A DNA stretch of 64,000 nt from an uncultured Acidimicrobiales bacterium (GCA_937922805.1 CALAJV010000007.1:62001-126000), one strand, 5' to 3'. Positions 34,176 to 44,195 are shown, counted from the first letter of the stretch. The notes: a model not told the origin generated them from the letters alone. Numbers and translations: made by a program.

Positions 34176-34832
34176 GTGGTCATTCAGGTCGAAACGAAAG
34201 ACTGCACTGCGCTAGAAGATGTCGAGGTCAGCGCTTTGGCTGACGTGTCGTCAACCACAACCGATTGGGAGCCGGGCTTGCTTGGCAAGCAGGTCGAGGA
34301 GTGGGTCCTGGTCAGTCAAGCCTTTGAGAATGAAACTCTCCGGGGCTACGTGTTCACGACGTTAGAGCGGATCGGTGGTACGCCAACCTTACTTATTGGG
34401 CTTGGACACATTGCCAGAACGCCATCTCGGTCGGCAGTGTTGCAAGCACTAATGAGCGATCAGTTCAATCGAGCCTTACGGGCGTTTCCTGACGAAGATG
34501 TATTACTGGCAACACGGCTCGTCGGTCCCGGTCCGCTTGATGCCTTCGTTGGATTAGATGGGCTCAGACCCGATCCCGATCAGAGACTTTCCGGGGAAGA
34601 CAGAGCTTGGGGCCGACGCCTGGCCAAACGATTTGGTGCCATCGAGTTTGATGATCGTTCAATGATCGCCGATGCTGGCGGCAACGAGTTGTTCTTCGAC
34701 CATGAATCCTTGGAGCCACAAGACGGGGCGCAGTTATTTGAACGCTGTAGCGAAGCAGCGAATCAGTACCTTCTGGCGTGGGCCTGGGCCAGTCCGGAGT
34801 ATTTGGAACAGTTCTTGGGGCAAACCGGCTAA
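34176..34832 (+). CDS. Conserved protein of unknown function, possibly acyltransferase-like
   Basis: 218 residues from a GTG at 34176 with AAGGGAT upstream. Alternating strands and helices (GYVFTTLERIGGTPTLLIGLGHIAR, LMSDQFNRALRAFPDEDVLLATRLVGPGPLDAFVGLDGL) look like a compact alpha/beta fold; the layout is somewhat like a GNAT acetyltransferase, but no acetyl-CoA loop is evident. No signal peptide or membrane segments. It lies between bpa and dnaE on the same strand. I do not recognise the function. Confidence 0.75.
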   Translation: MVIQVETKDCTALEDVEVSALADVSSTTTDWEPGLLGKQVEEWVLVSQAFENETLRGYVFTTLERIGGTPTLLIGLGHIARTPSRSAVLQALMSDQFNRALRAFPDEDVLLATRLVGPGPLDAFVGLDGLRPDPDQRLSGEDRAWGRRLAKRFGAIEFDDRSMIADAGGNELFFDHESLEPQDGAQLFERCSEAANQYLLAWAWASPEYLEQFLGQTG

Positions 34833-34916
34833 TTCGGGTAAGTATCGGCAGAGAATGGCCGAGCTGGTGCCGATAAGCTGAGATCCCAGTCGTTTCGAGC
34901 CTCTTGGCGCAGTTCA

Positions 34917-34946
34917 GACAAACTCGCCTAGTTTGTCCTTGGCGAG
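34917..34946 (+). repeat. Overlapping inverted repeats upstream of dnaE
   Basis: GACAAACT (34917-34924) and AGTTTGTC (34930-34937) form a perfect eight-base inverted repeat with a five-base loop. A second pair, CTCGCC (34923-34928) and GGCGAG (34941-34946), overlaps the first and competes with it. The element lies about 85 bases past the unknown gene and about 100 bases before dnaE. It may be a terminator of the former or an operator or leader for the latter. Confidence 0.5.
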
Positions 34947-35042
34947 CCGTGGTCTGATGACTACGATTGGATAAATCACACTTGTGTTATTTGAACCGGT
35001 GGATTGGCTTATTCGGGCACCTTTATTGAGAGAAGTTCAACT

Positions 35043-38000
35043 GTGAGTTCGTCTTTTGTTCATCTGCATGTGCACACCGAGTATTCCATGCTCGATGGAG
35101 CGGCCCGACTCGACGAACTGGTAGCCAAAGCAGCTGGGGACGGGATGCCAGCGCTTGGAATCACTGATCACGGCAACATGTACGGTGTTCTTGACTTCTA
35201 TAAGTCGTGCAAGAAGAACGACATCAAGCCAATCATCGGTTGTGAGCTATATCAGGCCGAAGAATCTCGAGCCGAACGGCCTAGTCGACGAGGGCGAGTA
35301 GACGATTCCGGTGGAACGACTGATGGCGGGAAGAAGCTCTATTATCACCTGATTACTCTGGCTGAGAACGAGGTTGGTTACAAGAACCTCATACAGCTGT
35401 CGTCGCGGGCGTACATGGAGGGTTACTACTACAAGCCCCGAGTTGACTGGGATGTCTTGTCTGAGCACAGCGAAGGAGTCATCGCCACCACTGGGTGCCT
35501 CGGTGGCCAGGTGCTGCAGGCCCTAATGAACGGAGATGAGCGAGGGGCCTTAGAAAAGGCCGCTCGTTTCCAAGACATATTCGGTAGAGACAACCTATTT
35601 GTCGAGATCCAAGATCACGGGATAGAGGCGCAGCGGCAAACAAACCCCCAGCTAATGGAAATCGCCCGCAAGATCAAAGCTCCGCTATTGGTAACTAACG
35701 ATTCCCACTACACCCACCAAGAAGACCACACCGCCCACGACGCGTTGCTGTGTGTGCAGACCGGGTCGCTAATGAGCGATCCCGATCGATTTAAGTTCGA
35801 GGGCGATCAGCACTACCTCAAGTCGGCTGAAGAGATGCGATATCAGTGGTCGGAAATTCCCGAAGCGTGCGACAACAGCCTATGGATCGCCGAACGGGTC
35901 AATTTGGAGATCGAGTTCGGCCAGCCCCAACTTCCAGACTTCCCGATTCCAGCTCAATTTAACAACAATGCCGATGACTATCTTCTGTATCTCACAATGG
36001 AAGGGGCAAAGAAGCGTTGGGGATCAGCGATCACAGATGACATTACCGATCGGCTCGTATACGAGCTTGAAGTTATCAAGAATATGGGGTTCAGCTCCTA
36101 CTTCCTGATCACCTGGGACCTGATTGATCACGCGCGCAAAAAGAACATCCGAGTCGGCCCAGGCCGAGGTTCGGCAGCTGGTTGTGCGGTGGCCTACTGC
36201 CTATGGATCACCGATCTTGACCCGATCAAGTACGATCTGCTGTTCGAACGATTCCTAAACCCGTCGCGTATCTCAATGCCCGATATTGATATGGACTTCG
36301 ACTCTCGATATCGGGATGAAATGATCCGGTACGCAGCCGAGCGATACGGACGAGATCACGTGGCTCAGATTGTTACGTTCTCGCAGATTAAGGCCCGAGC
36401 TGCCGTTCGCGACGCGGCCCGAGTATTGGGCTACCCGTACGTTGTCGGTGACAAGGTGGCGAAAGCTATGCCACCTCTGGTGATGGGCCGCGACACCCCA
36501 CTCAAGTACTGCTTCGAGGAGAGCGAAAAACACGCTGACGGATACAAAGCTGCGGCTGAACTTCGAGCGATGGCGGACTCTGACAACGACGTCTCCGAGG
36601 TCGTTCGAGTGGCGCTTGGTCTGGAAGGAATGCGTCGCCAGGACGGCATTCACGCTGCGGCGGTTGTGATTACAAAAGATCCGCTCACCACATATCTCCC
36701 CATCCAACGCAAGCCGGAGGCTGGCAAAGATATTGAAGACGCCCCAGTAGTAACCCAATATGAGATGCACGGGGTCGAGGAACTTGGCCTTCTGAAGATG
36801 GACTTCCTTGGGCTGCGGAACCTTGACGTAATAAGCGACTCGCTGGCGCTGATCAAGGAGGTCCGTGGGGTCGAGTTAGACATCGACAATGTTGATCTCG
36901 ATGATGACCCCACCTATGAGATGCTCCAAGAAGGAAAATCGATTGGGGTATTTCAGCTTGAGTCAGCGCCGATGCGGGCTCTTATTCGTTCCATGGCGCC
37001 GACCGAGTTCGAAGACGTTGCCGCCCTAGTCGCTCTCTATCGTCCCGGGCCGATGGCGGCGAACATGCACAACGACTACGCTGATCGAAAGAACGGTCGA
37101 AAAGAAGCTATACCGTTTCACCCCGACGCGGCCGAAATCCTTGGTGGCACCTACAACCTTTGCATCTATCAAGAAGAGCTGATGCAGCTGGCTCAGAAAT
37201 TCGCTGGCTACGACATGGCCCAAGCCGACAACCTCCGCAAAGCGATGGGCAAAAAGGTCCGGGAGCTGATTAAGGCCGAGCGAGTGACCTTCGTCGACGG
37301 CTGCGAGAAAACCGGGTACGGCCGAGAGCTTGGTGAAGAGCTGTTCGACACCATGGAACCATTCGCCGACTATGCGTTCAACAAAAGTCACTCGTATGGC
37401 TACGGTCTTGTTAGCTACCAGACGGCGTACCTCAAAGCCAACTATCCGACCGAGTACATGGCGAGCTTATTAACCAGCGTCAAGTCCAACTTGGATAAGG
37501 CGGGCATCTACTTGAACGAGTGCCGCCAGCTTGGAATTAACGTTCTAGTTCCCGACGTCAATCGGTCAGAGACCGATTTCACCTCGATTCCTGACCCTGA
37601 CGGGGGAGAGCAATATGCTATTCCGTTTGGTCTTTCGGCTATCCGAAACGTTGGTGAGGGTCTGGTTGAGCACATTATTGCTGAGCGGGCCTCCAGTGGG
37701 CCGTATTCCGATTTCTTCGACTTCTGCGAGCGGGTTGACTATCAGGTACTTAACAAGAGAACAATCGAGTCGCTGATCAAAGCGGGAGCTTTTGACTCTC
37801 TAGAGCACCCCCGTAAAGGCCTGTTGCTGGCGTTTGAGGGCATTATTGATCAGACGGTTACCTCTCGTCGTCAACACGACATGGGAGTTCAGACCTTGTT
37901 CGGAGGAGTGGGCGACAGTGACGCTCCGTCGTTCGATGATCGCCCGAAGATCGGTGATCAGGAGTTTGAGAAATCTCAACGCCTCGCGTTCGAGAAAGAG

Positions 38001-38591
38001 ATGCTTGGGCTGTATGTGTCAGACCACCCGTTGATGGGACTAGAAGGAGCCTTGCAACGAAGAGCCGAAGATACGATCGCTAACATGGCCGAGCTTGACG
38101 ATGGTCAGGTCGTGTCAGTCGGAGGGGTAGTGACCGGCTTACAGAAGAAGTGGACTCGCAAGGGCGACCTCATGGCTGTGTTGACCCTGGAAGATCTGAC
38201 CGATTCGGTCGAAACAATGGTGTTTCCTCGGACCTTTGCTGATTATGGCCATTTGCTCGAAGATGACCGGATCGTAGTTATCCGTGGCCGTGTCGACAAA
38301 CGAGATGATCAACCGAAATTGATGTCTCAGTCAATCGAAGTGATTGATGCCGACTCGCTATCGTCTGACAAACCGTTGCGACTTGAGATTCGACCCAACC
38401 AACTTTCCGACGAGCGGATCACAAAGTTGAAGTCAGTTTTGTCTGAGCATGGCGGCAACTCTCCGGTTTACATTCACCTTGGATCCGACAAGATCATCAG
38501 GTTGTCCGATGAGTTTTGCGTGAACACCTCGAATGGCCTAGTTCCAGAGCTGCGAGTGCTGCTCGGGGAGACATCAATTAGAGGTGATTGA
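35043..38591 (+). CDS. dnaE: DNA polymerase III alpha subunit DnaE
   Basis: 1182 residues from the GTG at 35043; a start 13 codons upstream is possible but the PHP domain begins right after this GTG (SFVHLHVHTEYSMLDGAARL). The polymerase catalytic aspartates are in MPDIDMDFDSRYRDEMIRYA. VGPGRGSAAGCAVAYCL, IYQEELMQLAQKFAGYDMAQADNLRKAMGKK and NKSHSYGYGLVSYQTAYLKANYP are typical. A C-terminal OB-fold (VSVGGVVTGLQKKWTRKGDLM) follows. No intein is present. It overlaps the convergent glycosyltransferase gene by 14 bases. Confidence 0.98.
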   Translation: MSSSFVHLHVHTEYSMLDGAARLDELVAKAAGDGMPALGITDHGNMYGVLDFYKSCKKNDIKPIIGCELYQAEESRAERPSRRGRVDDSGGTTDGGKKLYYHLITLAENEVGYKNLIQLSSRAYMEGYYYKPRVDWDVLSEHSEGVIATTGCLGGQVLQALMNGDERGALEKAARFQDIFGRDNLFVEIQDHGIEAQRQTNPQLMEIARKIKAPLLVTNDSHYTHQEDHTAHDALLCVQTGSLMSDPDRFKFEGDQHYLKSAEEMRYQWSEIPEACDNSLWIAERVNLEIEFGQPQLPDFPIPAQFNNNADDYLLYLTMEGAKKRWGSAITDDITDRLVYELEVIKNMGFSSYFLITWDLIDHARKKNIRVGPGRGSAAGCAVAYCLWITDLDPIKYDLLFERFLNPSRISMPDIDMDFDSRYRDEMIRYAAERYGRDHVAQIVTFSQIKARAAVRDAARVLGYPYVVGDKVAKAMPPLVMGRDTPLKYCFEESEKHADGYKAAAELRAMADSDNDVSEVVRVALGLEGMRRQDGIHAAAVVITKDPLTTYLPIQRKPEAGKDIEDAPVVTQYEMHGVEELGLLKMDFLGLRNLDVISDSLALIKEVRGVELDIDNVDLDDDPTYEMLQEGKSIGVFQLESAPMRALIRSMAPTEFEDVAALVALYRPGPMAANMHNDYADRKNGRKEAIPFHPDAAEILGGTYNLCIYQEELMQLAQKFAGYDMAQADNLRKAMGKKVRELIKAERVTFVDGCEKTGYGRELGEELFDTMEPFADYAFNKSHSYGYGLVSYQTAYLKANYPTEYMASLLTSVKSNLDKAGIYLNECRQLGINVLVPDVNRSETDFTSIPDPDGGEQYAIPFGLSAIRNVGEGLVEHIIAERASSGPYSDFFDFCERVDYQVLNKRTIESLIKAGAFDSLEHPRKGLLLAFEGIIDQTVTSRRQHDMGVQTLFGGVGDSDAPSFDDRPKIGDQEFEKSQRLAFEKEMLGLYVSDHPLMGLEGALQRRAEDTIANMAELDDGQVVSVGGVVTGLQKKWTRKGDLMAVLTLEDLTDSVETMVFPRTFADYGHLLEDDRIVVIRGRVDKRDDQPKLMSQSIEVIDADSLSSDKPLRLEIRPNQLSDERITKLKSVLSEHGGNSPVYIHLGSDKIIRLSDEFCVNTSNGLVPELRVLLGETSIRGD

Positions 38592-39513
38592 TCCGCACCC
38601 CGAGAACGCCGAGCAAGATTCCCACTGATTGCAGGGAGTAGGCGAAGGCGTACCGGAACTGCGGCGCCTCTTTCTTCTTTACTTGCTGAATCGGGTGTGA
38701 GGCTGCTTTGACTGCCCGTTTGGCCGACCTTGCTACGAGCCGTAGCCGGCTGTCTCGTCCGGCCCGAAGATTTGTTATCGCTTCGGTATTGCCGTGCCAT
38801 AAACAGCGGCGCAGTTGGTATGAGTACGTTGCTCTATCGCTTGACTCGAGTTCCCAATTGACCGCATGGTGGCTGTAGTGAGCTTTGAGTCCGGCCTCGA
38901 GTGCAGCTCGATAGAACACCATGTCTTCGCCGCCAGACTTGCCCAGATCGTTGGAAAATCGTACCTCTGGATTGTCCTGCAGAAAGTTGACCCGAATCAC
39001 GGAGTTGGCCGTTTGTAGATCGGTGACGGCGATGCCATCGGGCTTCGCCGGTGTGCCCCAAAGGTTCGCGAACGGCTGATTGGTCAACCAGCTTGGTGAG
39101 TCGTCGGGGAAGCGGGCCAGAACTGGGGCCGTGACCGCATCGGCCTCGGTGTCTTCTTGAACCTTCATCAACTCGGTCAACCACTCGGGAACTACGATTT
39201 GGTCATCGTCGACCATGGCGACCCAGTCGCCCAATTCCATACATGCGATGAGCCCAGTGTTGCGGGCTTTGGCGATATTGCCTGATCCGCACCATCGATA
39301 GTGCAAACCAAGCGGGAACGACCGGGTCGACGCTTCAACCACCTGCTCGGCCGCCCGATCTGGGTTGTCGTCGACCACAACGACGGCTAGCTGGTATCGG
39401 GGCTCAGCGTGCTTCGCTGCTACTTCAAGCGAATCGAGCATTCTGGCAAGCTCGGCGTTTCGTTTGTAGGTACAAACGTAGACGGCGACTCTGGACAGGG
39501 GAGCGAGTGACAT
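38578..39513 (-). CDS. Family 2 glycosyltransferase
   Basis: 311 residues from the ATG at 39513, where the GT-A fold begins (RVAVYVCTYKRNAELARMLD). The nucleotide-sugar aspartates lie in VVVVDDNPDRA and the DXD-like WVAMVDDDQIVVPEWL. A conserved GGEDMVFYRAALEAG follows. The donor and acceptor are unknown. The C-terminal end has basic residues (KRAVKAASHPIQQVKKKEA) and a hydrophobic stretch (FAYSLQSVGILLGVLGV) that may contact the membrane. It is the first gene on the left of the polysaccharide locus and overlaps dnaE by 14 bases tail to tail. Confidence 0.88.
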   Translation of the reverse strand: MSLAPLSRVAVYVCTYKRNAELARMLDSLEVAAKHAEPRYQLAVVVVDDNPDRAAEQVVEASTRSFPLGLHYRWCGSGNIAKARNTGLIACMELGDWVAMVDDDQIVVPEWLTELMKVQEDTEADAVTAPVLARFPDDSPSWLTNQPFANLWGTPAKPDGIAVTDLQTANSVIRVNFLQDNPEVRFSNDLGKSGGEDMVFYRAALEAGLKAHYSHHAVNWELESSDRATYSYQLRRCLWHGNTEAITNLRAGRDSRLRLVARSAKRAVKAASHPIQQVKKKEAPQFRYAFAYSLQSVGILLGVLGVRINHL

Positions 39514-39556
39514 GGTGACCAGCCTAATGTTGCGAATGGGGGACCGGACTGACCGG

Positions 39557-40867
39557 TCAGGCCTGCGGTAGAGCTGCCGAATTCGATGTTGACAGCGAGT
39601 AGTTGGATTGGGCGTCGACAATGTGTGTTGCCAAACGGGCTGCTTCAACCGATGAGTTGAATTCGTTTGACACCTTTGATCTGCCAGCTTGTCCAAACGA
39701 CTGGCGCAGCTCCGGGTCTAGGATAAGAGTCCGGATTCGATCGGCCAGGTGGTCTGCGTCTCCGGGCCTGGTCAAAAAGCCCGAGATCCCGTCATCAATC
39801 AACTCTCCGACGCCACCAACGTTAGAAGACACCGCGGCCAGACCGCTACCAAGAGCCTCCATAAGTACGACCGGTACCCCCTCGGCGTAGCTGGGGAGAA
39901 CAAAGATCTCGTGGTCGGCGAAGAGTTCGGCAACTTCGCTCTGAGACTTTGAGCCAACGAAATCGATTTGTGGGCTCAGCCCACGTTTGCTGGCTTCGCG
40001 TTCGAACCGGCCCCGATCGGGCCCGTCGCCGACCAAGGTTAGCTGTAGGTCGGGAAACTCATCGCGAAGCTGGGTCATGGCATCGAAGAGATGAATGAGT
40101 CCCTTGGCGTCTGCCATCCTTCCAACGAACAGTAATCGAGTCGCTGGGCCGCTGTGTTGAACGGGGGTCAGGCGGTCCGGGTCGATGCCGCAGTGAACGA
40201 TGTGAATTGTCTCAAGCGACTCGGGAGCGAAGATAGCAGCTTGGGCCCGAGCGAAGTAGCTGATGCAAGAGCAGAAAGCGGCCCGCCGAATCTTCTCGTC
40301 GAGCCGCCACGTGTGAGCGTCGAAGAAAATGGCCGATCCATGGAGGGTGAAGCTGAAAGGAACATCGGCTAGCTCAGCAGCGATCATTGCAACGGTGCAG
40401 CTTGAATCACCGAAGTGGTTGTGAAGATGGGTGATCTTGCGCTGTTTTATCTGGGCGGCCAAAATGCCAGCTTCTGCGAAGTAGAACAACTGATAAAGGC
40501 TTCCCTTGACTCCAAGTCGGCGGGTGTTCCAAGCCAACTTCAGCCCAGCGAAGTAACGCTTAGGATTTCTGATCAGTAGCTTGAGGTGGGATGAGGGGAG
40601 CTGTCCCGATTTTGCCAGTTCTACAAGATAAGTCGTATTGGCGTGGGCTTCGACTTGCTCCGAGCCGACAAGGTGCTCGGAGCCGGGTCGACGGACGGCG
40701 AAGGTCTGGATGGTGTGGCCCTGATTTCGCAGGGCGGTAATTTCCCTCTGGATAAATGTGTCGGTGGTCCGCGGGAATTCACCGGTTAAGTAAGCAATAT
40801 TCTGAGGACTCGCGGCACGAGCGCCTGATTCGGCCGCGCCGCTGGCACTCGTTTTCTCAATAGACAT
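39557..40867 (-). CDS. Family 4 glycosyltransferase
   Basis: 436 residues with a GT-B fold. IAYLTGEFPRTTDTFIQREI and ITHLHNHFGDSSCTVAMIAAEL are in the N-terminal domain. RLLFVGRMADAKGLIHLFDAM and the C-terminal EX7E-type motif SYAEGVPVVLMEAL are in the nucleotide-binding domain. It probably adds a hexose to the lipid-linked repeat unit. It lies between the GT2 gene and an epimerase gene on the same strand. Confidence 0.92.
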   Translation of the reverse strand: MSIEKTSASGAAESGARAASPQNIAYLTGEFPRTTDTFIQREITALRNQGHTIQTFAVRRPGSEHLVGSEQVEAHANTTYLVELAKSGQLPSSHLKLLIRNPKRYFAGLKLAWNTRRLGVKGSLYQLFYFAEAGILAAQIKQRKITHLHNHFGDSSCTVAMIAAELADVPFSFTLHGSAIFFDAHTWRLDEKIRRAAFCSCISYFARAQAAIFAPESLETIHIVHCGIDPDRLTPVQHSGPATRLLFVGRMADAKGLIHLFDAMTQLRDEFPDLQLTLVGDGPDRGRFEREASKRGLSPQIDFVGSKSQSEVAELFADHEIFVLPSYAEGVPVVLMEALGSGLAAVSSNVGGVGELIDDGISGFLTRPGDADHLADRIRTLILDPELRQSFGQAGRSKVSNEFNSSVEAARLATHIVDAQSNYSLSTSNSAALPQA

Positions 40868-40905
40868 TTTGCTATCTCCGCTTTTCTTTGACGAAACTCA
40901 GGTCG

Positions 40906-41949
40906 CTATAGCGAACGAGAATCGGAAGTCGATGCGGACTTGGCATCTTGTTCGAATTTGACGCTTCGCTCGACTGCTTGTTTGGTGGTATAAGTTGGCG
41001 TCCAGCTCAAAAGCCGCTTCGCTTTGGCGTTGGTGTACCGCAAAGCTTTGAATCGGGCGTGCAATCTATCGGGCACGGCGATGCCGGGGAACTTTGCTCG
41101 CCCCCCAAGTAGGTGCCGGTTAGCCGCTTTTACCGAGGCGGCAGCGCCCCGAAGAACCGGCCAGGGGACGAAGAAGGTATCTGGGGTGTCAATTCGTGCT
41201 TGAACTATTTCGGCGTACTCGGCTTGGGTTGGCAGGTCATCATCGACGATATTGATGACTTCGCTGGCCAAGGCTGGGTCAGTTGGGATCATCTCGGCCG
41301 CCTTAACCATCGCATTGGCGCAGTTCTCGACGTAAGCCAACGGCAGCGTAGCCTTGGCACCGATTCGCATGAATTTGGGTCCGACTTCGGCGCCAAGGAG
41401 GGCATGCCATAGGTTGTCCGGCCCATAGATCATTCCGGGCCGCAGGATCACGACGTTGTTGTCTTCTTGAGCGCCCCACGAGCGGTACAGATCTTCTTGC
41501 AGGAGCTTTGTTCGGGCGTACTCGTCCCGAAGCTCGGGAGCAGTGTCGACTGGCGAACTCTCATCGATCAGTGTGCCGGAGGCAGTGTTGAGGTAGTCGT
41601 AAACCGAGAAGGTGCTGACGCCAACCAGGTTTGAAACGTTGGCCTCAGTCATCGCAGCCAACAGATTCTCAGTGGCAACAACTGTGCCGGCGAATTGGGT
41701 CGCAAAGTCGCCCGCTTTGGCTGCGGCAAGATGAATGACGACATCAACGTCCGCCAGGGACTCGACAAGCCCGGCTCTCGATCTAAGATCGACTCGTACT
41801 TGTTCGAGTGATTGTCCGTCGCCCGCATCTAGCTTGGTTTTTGATGATGGACGAACTACTGCTTTGACTGCGTTACCTGCATCAAGAGCAGCAGAAACAA
41901 CGTATTTCCCGACGAACCCAGTCGCTCCGGTGATGTAGATTGTCTGTGC
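40906..41949 (-). CDS. NAD-dependent epimerase/dehydratase family protein
   Basis: About 348 residues counting from a GTG at 41952 that overlaps the preceding gene's TAG by one base. An extended SDR: ITGATGFVGKYVVSAAL is the nucleotide-binding loop, DVVIHLAAAKAG is conserved, and DEYARTKLLQEDL carries the YxxxK active-site pair. It could be a sugar epimerase or reductase acting with the Gfo/Idh protein upstream; the substrate cannot be read from sequence. The coupling of the two genes suggests successive steps on one sugar. Confidence 0.88.
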   Translation of the reverse strand, partial: AQTIYITGATGFVGKYVVSAALDAGNAVKAVVRPSSKTKLDAGDGQSLEQVRVDLRSRAGLVESLADVDVVIHLAAAKAGDFATQFAGTVVATENLLAAMTEANVSNLVGVSTFSVYDYLNTASGTLIDESSPVDTAPELRDEYARTKLLQEDLYRSWGAQEDNNVVILRPGMIYGPDNLWHALLGAEVGPKFMRIGAKATLPLAYVENCANAMVKAAEMIPTDPALASEVINIVDDDLPTQAEYAEIVQARIDTPDTFFVPWPVLRGAAASVKAANRHLLGGRAKFPGIAVPDRLHARFKALRYTNAKAKRLLSWTPTYTTKQAVERSVKFEQDAKSASTSDSRSL

Positions 41950-41951
41950 CA

Positions 41952-43094
41952 CTAGAGTTTCACCTCATCAGAAAGGAGCCGGTCGACAAGTTCGGATGTC
42001 GCCAGCATCTGATCCGGGGTAACTGGCAATGCCGTACCGTTGGCTAGGGCCGTGTAAGCCTCGTCGAGCATAAGGTGTAACCCTTCATAGGGCGAATGTT
42101 GGAGAATCTTCCGACCGAGGTTTCGTACTCCGTCTCGGATCAGCCCGCCACCGTTAGCGATGTGGTTGACGATTGGGGATAGTTGCGAACCACCAGGTCG
42201 GGGTCGGACAACATTCACATACGGTTGGAATAGATCGGTTTCAGCCCAACCTTGGGAGCCTCGAACCGTTACCGTGAAGGCATCTGGCCCGGTATTTGCG
42301 CTGAATCTGAGCCGGCCATGAACGGCGCCGTGGGGCCCGTCGCCAATAAGTAGCGCATCGAGATCGTCGTAGCGAAAATCGGCCCGACCTTCATGGTTGC
42401 TCCAGGCGGCTGCGATCCGATGGAAGTTCACTTCGGACGAGAAGTTGAGGAGCAGATACCCGAAGTGAGTCGTGAAGTCGTGAATCACGCCAGCCGGCAT
42501 TTTGTGAATCGGACTAGGCAAGTTGCGGTCCCCGAATCGGCCATCAGGATCGGTTACCGGAAGTGAAATCCTTACTTCTACTTCGCGGACAGCGCCAAGA
42601 GCGCCGTCATCAACCAGCTGGCGCATTTGCTGGACTCCGCGGTTGAACCGATAATTGTGGCTCTCCATAAGATGGCGATCGTTGGCAGCGGCTGACGCCA
42701 AGAACGACTTTAGATCTGCGGCGTTGTCTGTGATCGGCTTTTCGCAAATCACATGACTTCCCGCTTCTAGACACAGGGTGCCAATACCCAGGTGGGTCTC
42801 GGGTGGGGTTAACACATGAACGACATCGGGTTTGGCCGTCTCCAGAAGCTCAGCGATGTCGGTGTAATAGCCGCTAGCCCCGTACTGCTGAGAGGCATAG
42901 GAAGCCGACGCTTCTGACAAGTCGCAAACGCCGACGAGCCGTATTCGACCGGCCACGGTTCCGACTGCGGGGGCCCGGCCGGAAAGAAACGCCAGGTGTT
43001 CCTGAGAAATTCCTCCCGTGCCGACAACGGCAGCTTTGAGAGGAAGCGCTTGAGTCAGCCCTGACTGTGGCGACGGATCAACACTTGAATTCAT
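41952..43094 (-). CDS. Gfo/Idh/MocA-family oxidoreductase
   Basis: 380 residues. The N-terminal Rossmann fold has AAVVGTGGISQEHLAFLSG, then DVVHVLTPPETHLGIG and the family motif VICEKPITDNAADLKSFL with the catalytic lysine of EKP. The second domain (AVREVEVRISLPVTDPDG to DFTTHFGYLLLNF) matches sugar dehydrogenase relatives. Members oxidise or reduce NDP-sugars or cyclitols with NAD(P). It is divergent from the GT26 gene across about 260 bases and coupled to the epimerase gene downstream. Confidence 0.9.
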   Translation of the reverse strand: MNSSVDPSPQSGLTQALPLKAAVVGTGGISQEHLAFLSGRAPAVGTVAGRIRLVGVCDLSEASASYASQQYGASGYYTDIAELLETAKPDVVHVLTPPETHLGIGTLCLEAGSHVICEKPITDNAADLKSFLASAAANDRHLMESHNYRFNRGVQQMRQLVDDGALGAVREVEVRISLPVTDPDGRFGDRNLPSPIHKMPAGVIHDFTTHFGYLLLNFSSEVNFHRIAAAWSNHEGRADFRYDDLDALLIGDGPHGAVHGRLRFSANTGPDAFTVTVRGSQGWAETDLFQPYVNVVRPRPGGSQLSPIVNHIANGGGLIRDGVRNLGRKILQHSPYEGLHLMLDEAYTALANGTALPVTPDQMLATSELVDRLLSDEVKL

Positions 43095-43358
43095 GTCGTC
43101 AGTCTATGGCCAGTTGCCTCTTTGCCTATCCAATTTGGCATGAGTGGATGTGTACGGCGCTTTCCGGGCTAGTGGGCCCAGTTCATTGCTGACACTACGA
43201 GATTTGGCGGCTCGCCGACTTCGACCGTTACCGTTCCAGTCTGAGGAAAATTGCTATGGCTTCCCACTTCTTCGGACGACCCCGGTAACTTGAAAAGGTT
43301 ATGTTTCGCGTCCGACAACACCTGCAAAAGAGTCACAAGTCTCGTTTGGGCGATATCA

Positions 43359-44195
43359 ATGGATAGCCGCTCGCGAGATGGATCAATTGCGTCGTTAGAA
43401 CGGGTCCCGCTTTTCGGGCTGAACTTTATCGACTCTGCTTCTCTGGACGAGGTGGCCGATGCCATCTTAGATTTTGACGCTGCATCGATCGGGTCTGAGA
43501 GTCCGACATTGCCCGTGGTTCTTACCCCTAATGTTGACATCGTCGTCAGGCTCGATGGTATGAAGGGCTCCGCCGATGCCGAAATGTTCGAAAAGGCCGA
43601 ATTTTGTTTACCGGATGGTCAACCAATTGTCGCTGCCTCTCGCTTGTTTGGATCAAAGTTGAGAGCCAGGCTGCCAGGAAGCGGGCTGTTCGAGATCATC
43701 TGGCCGCGGATAGCGGCCGAAGATCGATCAGTTGTTGTAGTCGCTCCATCAACTGAGATCTCTGATCGGCTCGGTGCCGAACACCCAAAGGCCAACTTCA
43801 TAATTCCGCCAATGTTCGATGTCGATGATCTGGAAGCTGCTGCTGGCATCGCGTCTGACATCTCTAGAGAACTGAGCGCCTCCGGCGCAGACACCGTCAT
43901 CATTGGGTTGGAAAGTCCGAAAGACGTTCGGATTATGACTAACTTGTTCGCCCATTGGCCGCCATCGTTGGCTAAGCCATTCTGTATTTGCGTTGGCGGC
44001 GGATTTGCTATGTACCTCGGACTAAAGCGGCGGGCTCCGGCATGGGTTCAGAAAATTGGGATGGAATGGTTTTTCCGCTTCGCCCAAGAACCTCGTCGCC
44101 TGTTCCACCGGTACTTTGTTCGTGACGTTGCTTTCGTCGGCGTGGTCTGGCGTGAGCTGCGGAGCAGGAAACGCCGTCGACGCTCAGCTAGTTGA
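43359..44195 (+). CDS. WecG/TagA/CpsF-family glycosyltransferase (GT26)
   Basis: 278 residues from the ATG at 43359. The family motifs are visible: LTPNVDIVVRLDG, AEFCLPDGQPIVAASRLFG, VVVAPSTEISDRLG, CVGGGFAMYLGLKRRAPAWV and the C-terminal GMEWFFRFAQEPRRLFHRY. The family adds ManNAcA, ManNAc or glucose to a lipid-linked sugar at the membrane. The C-terminus is strongly basic (RSRKRRRRS), fitting membrane association. It begins a plus-strand block of four genes. Confidence 0.88.
   Translation: MDSRSRDGSIASLERVPLFGLNFIDSASLDEVADAILDFDAASIGSESPTLPVVLTPNVDIVVRLDGMKGSADAEMFEKAEFCLPDGQPIVAASRLFGSKLRARLPGSGLFEIIWPRIAAEDRSVVVVAPSTEISDRLGAEHPKANFIIPPMFDVDDLEAAAGIASDISRELSASGADTVIIGLESPKDVRIMTNLFAHWPPSLAKPFCICVGGGFAMYLGLKRRAPAWVQKIGMEWFFRFAQEPRRLFHRYFVRDVAFVGVVWRELRSRKRRRRSAS

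Noticed and set aside
35043..38591. Possible intein in DnaE
   Set aside because: The length and continuous family motifs leave no room for an insertion.
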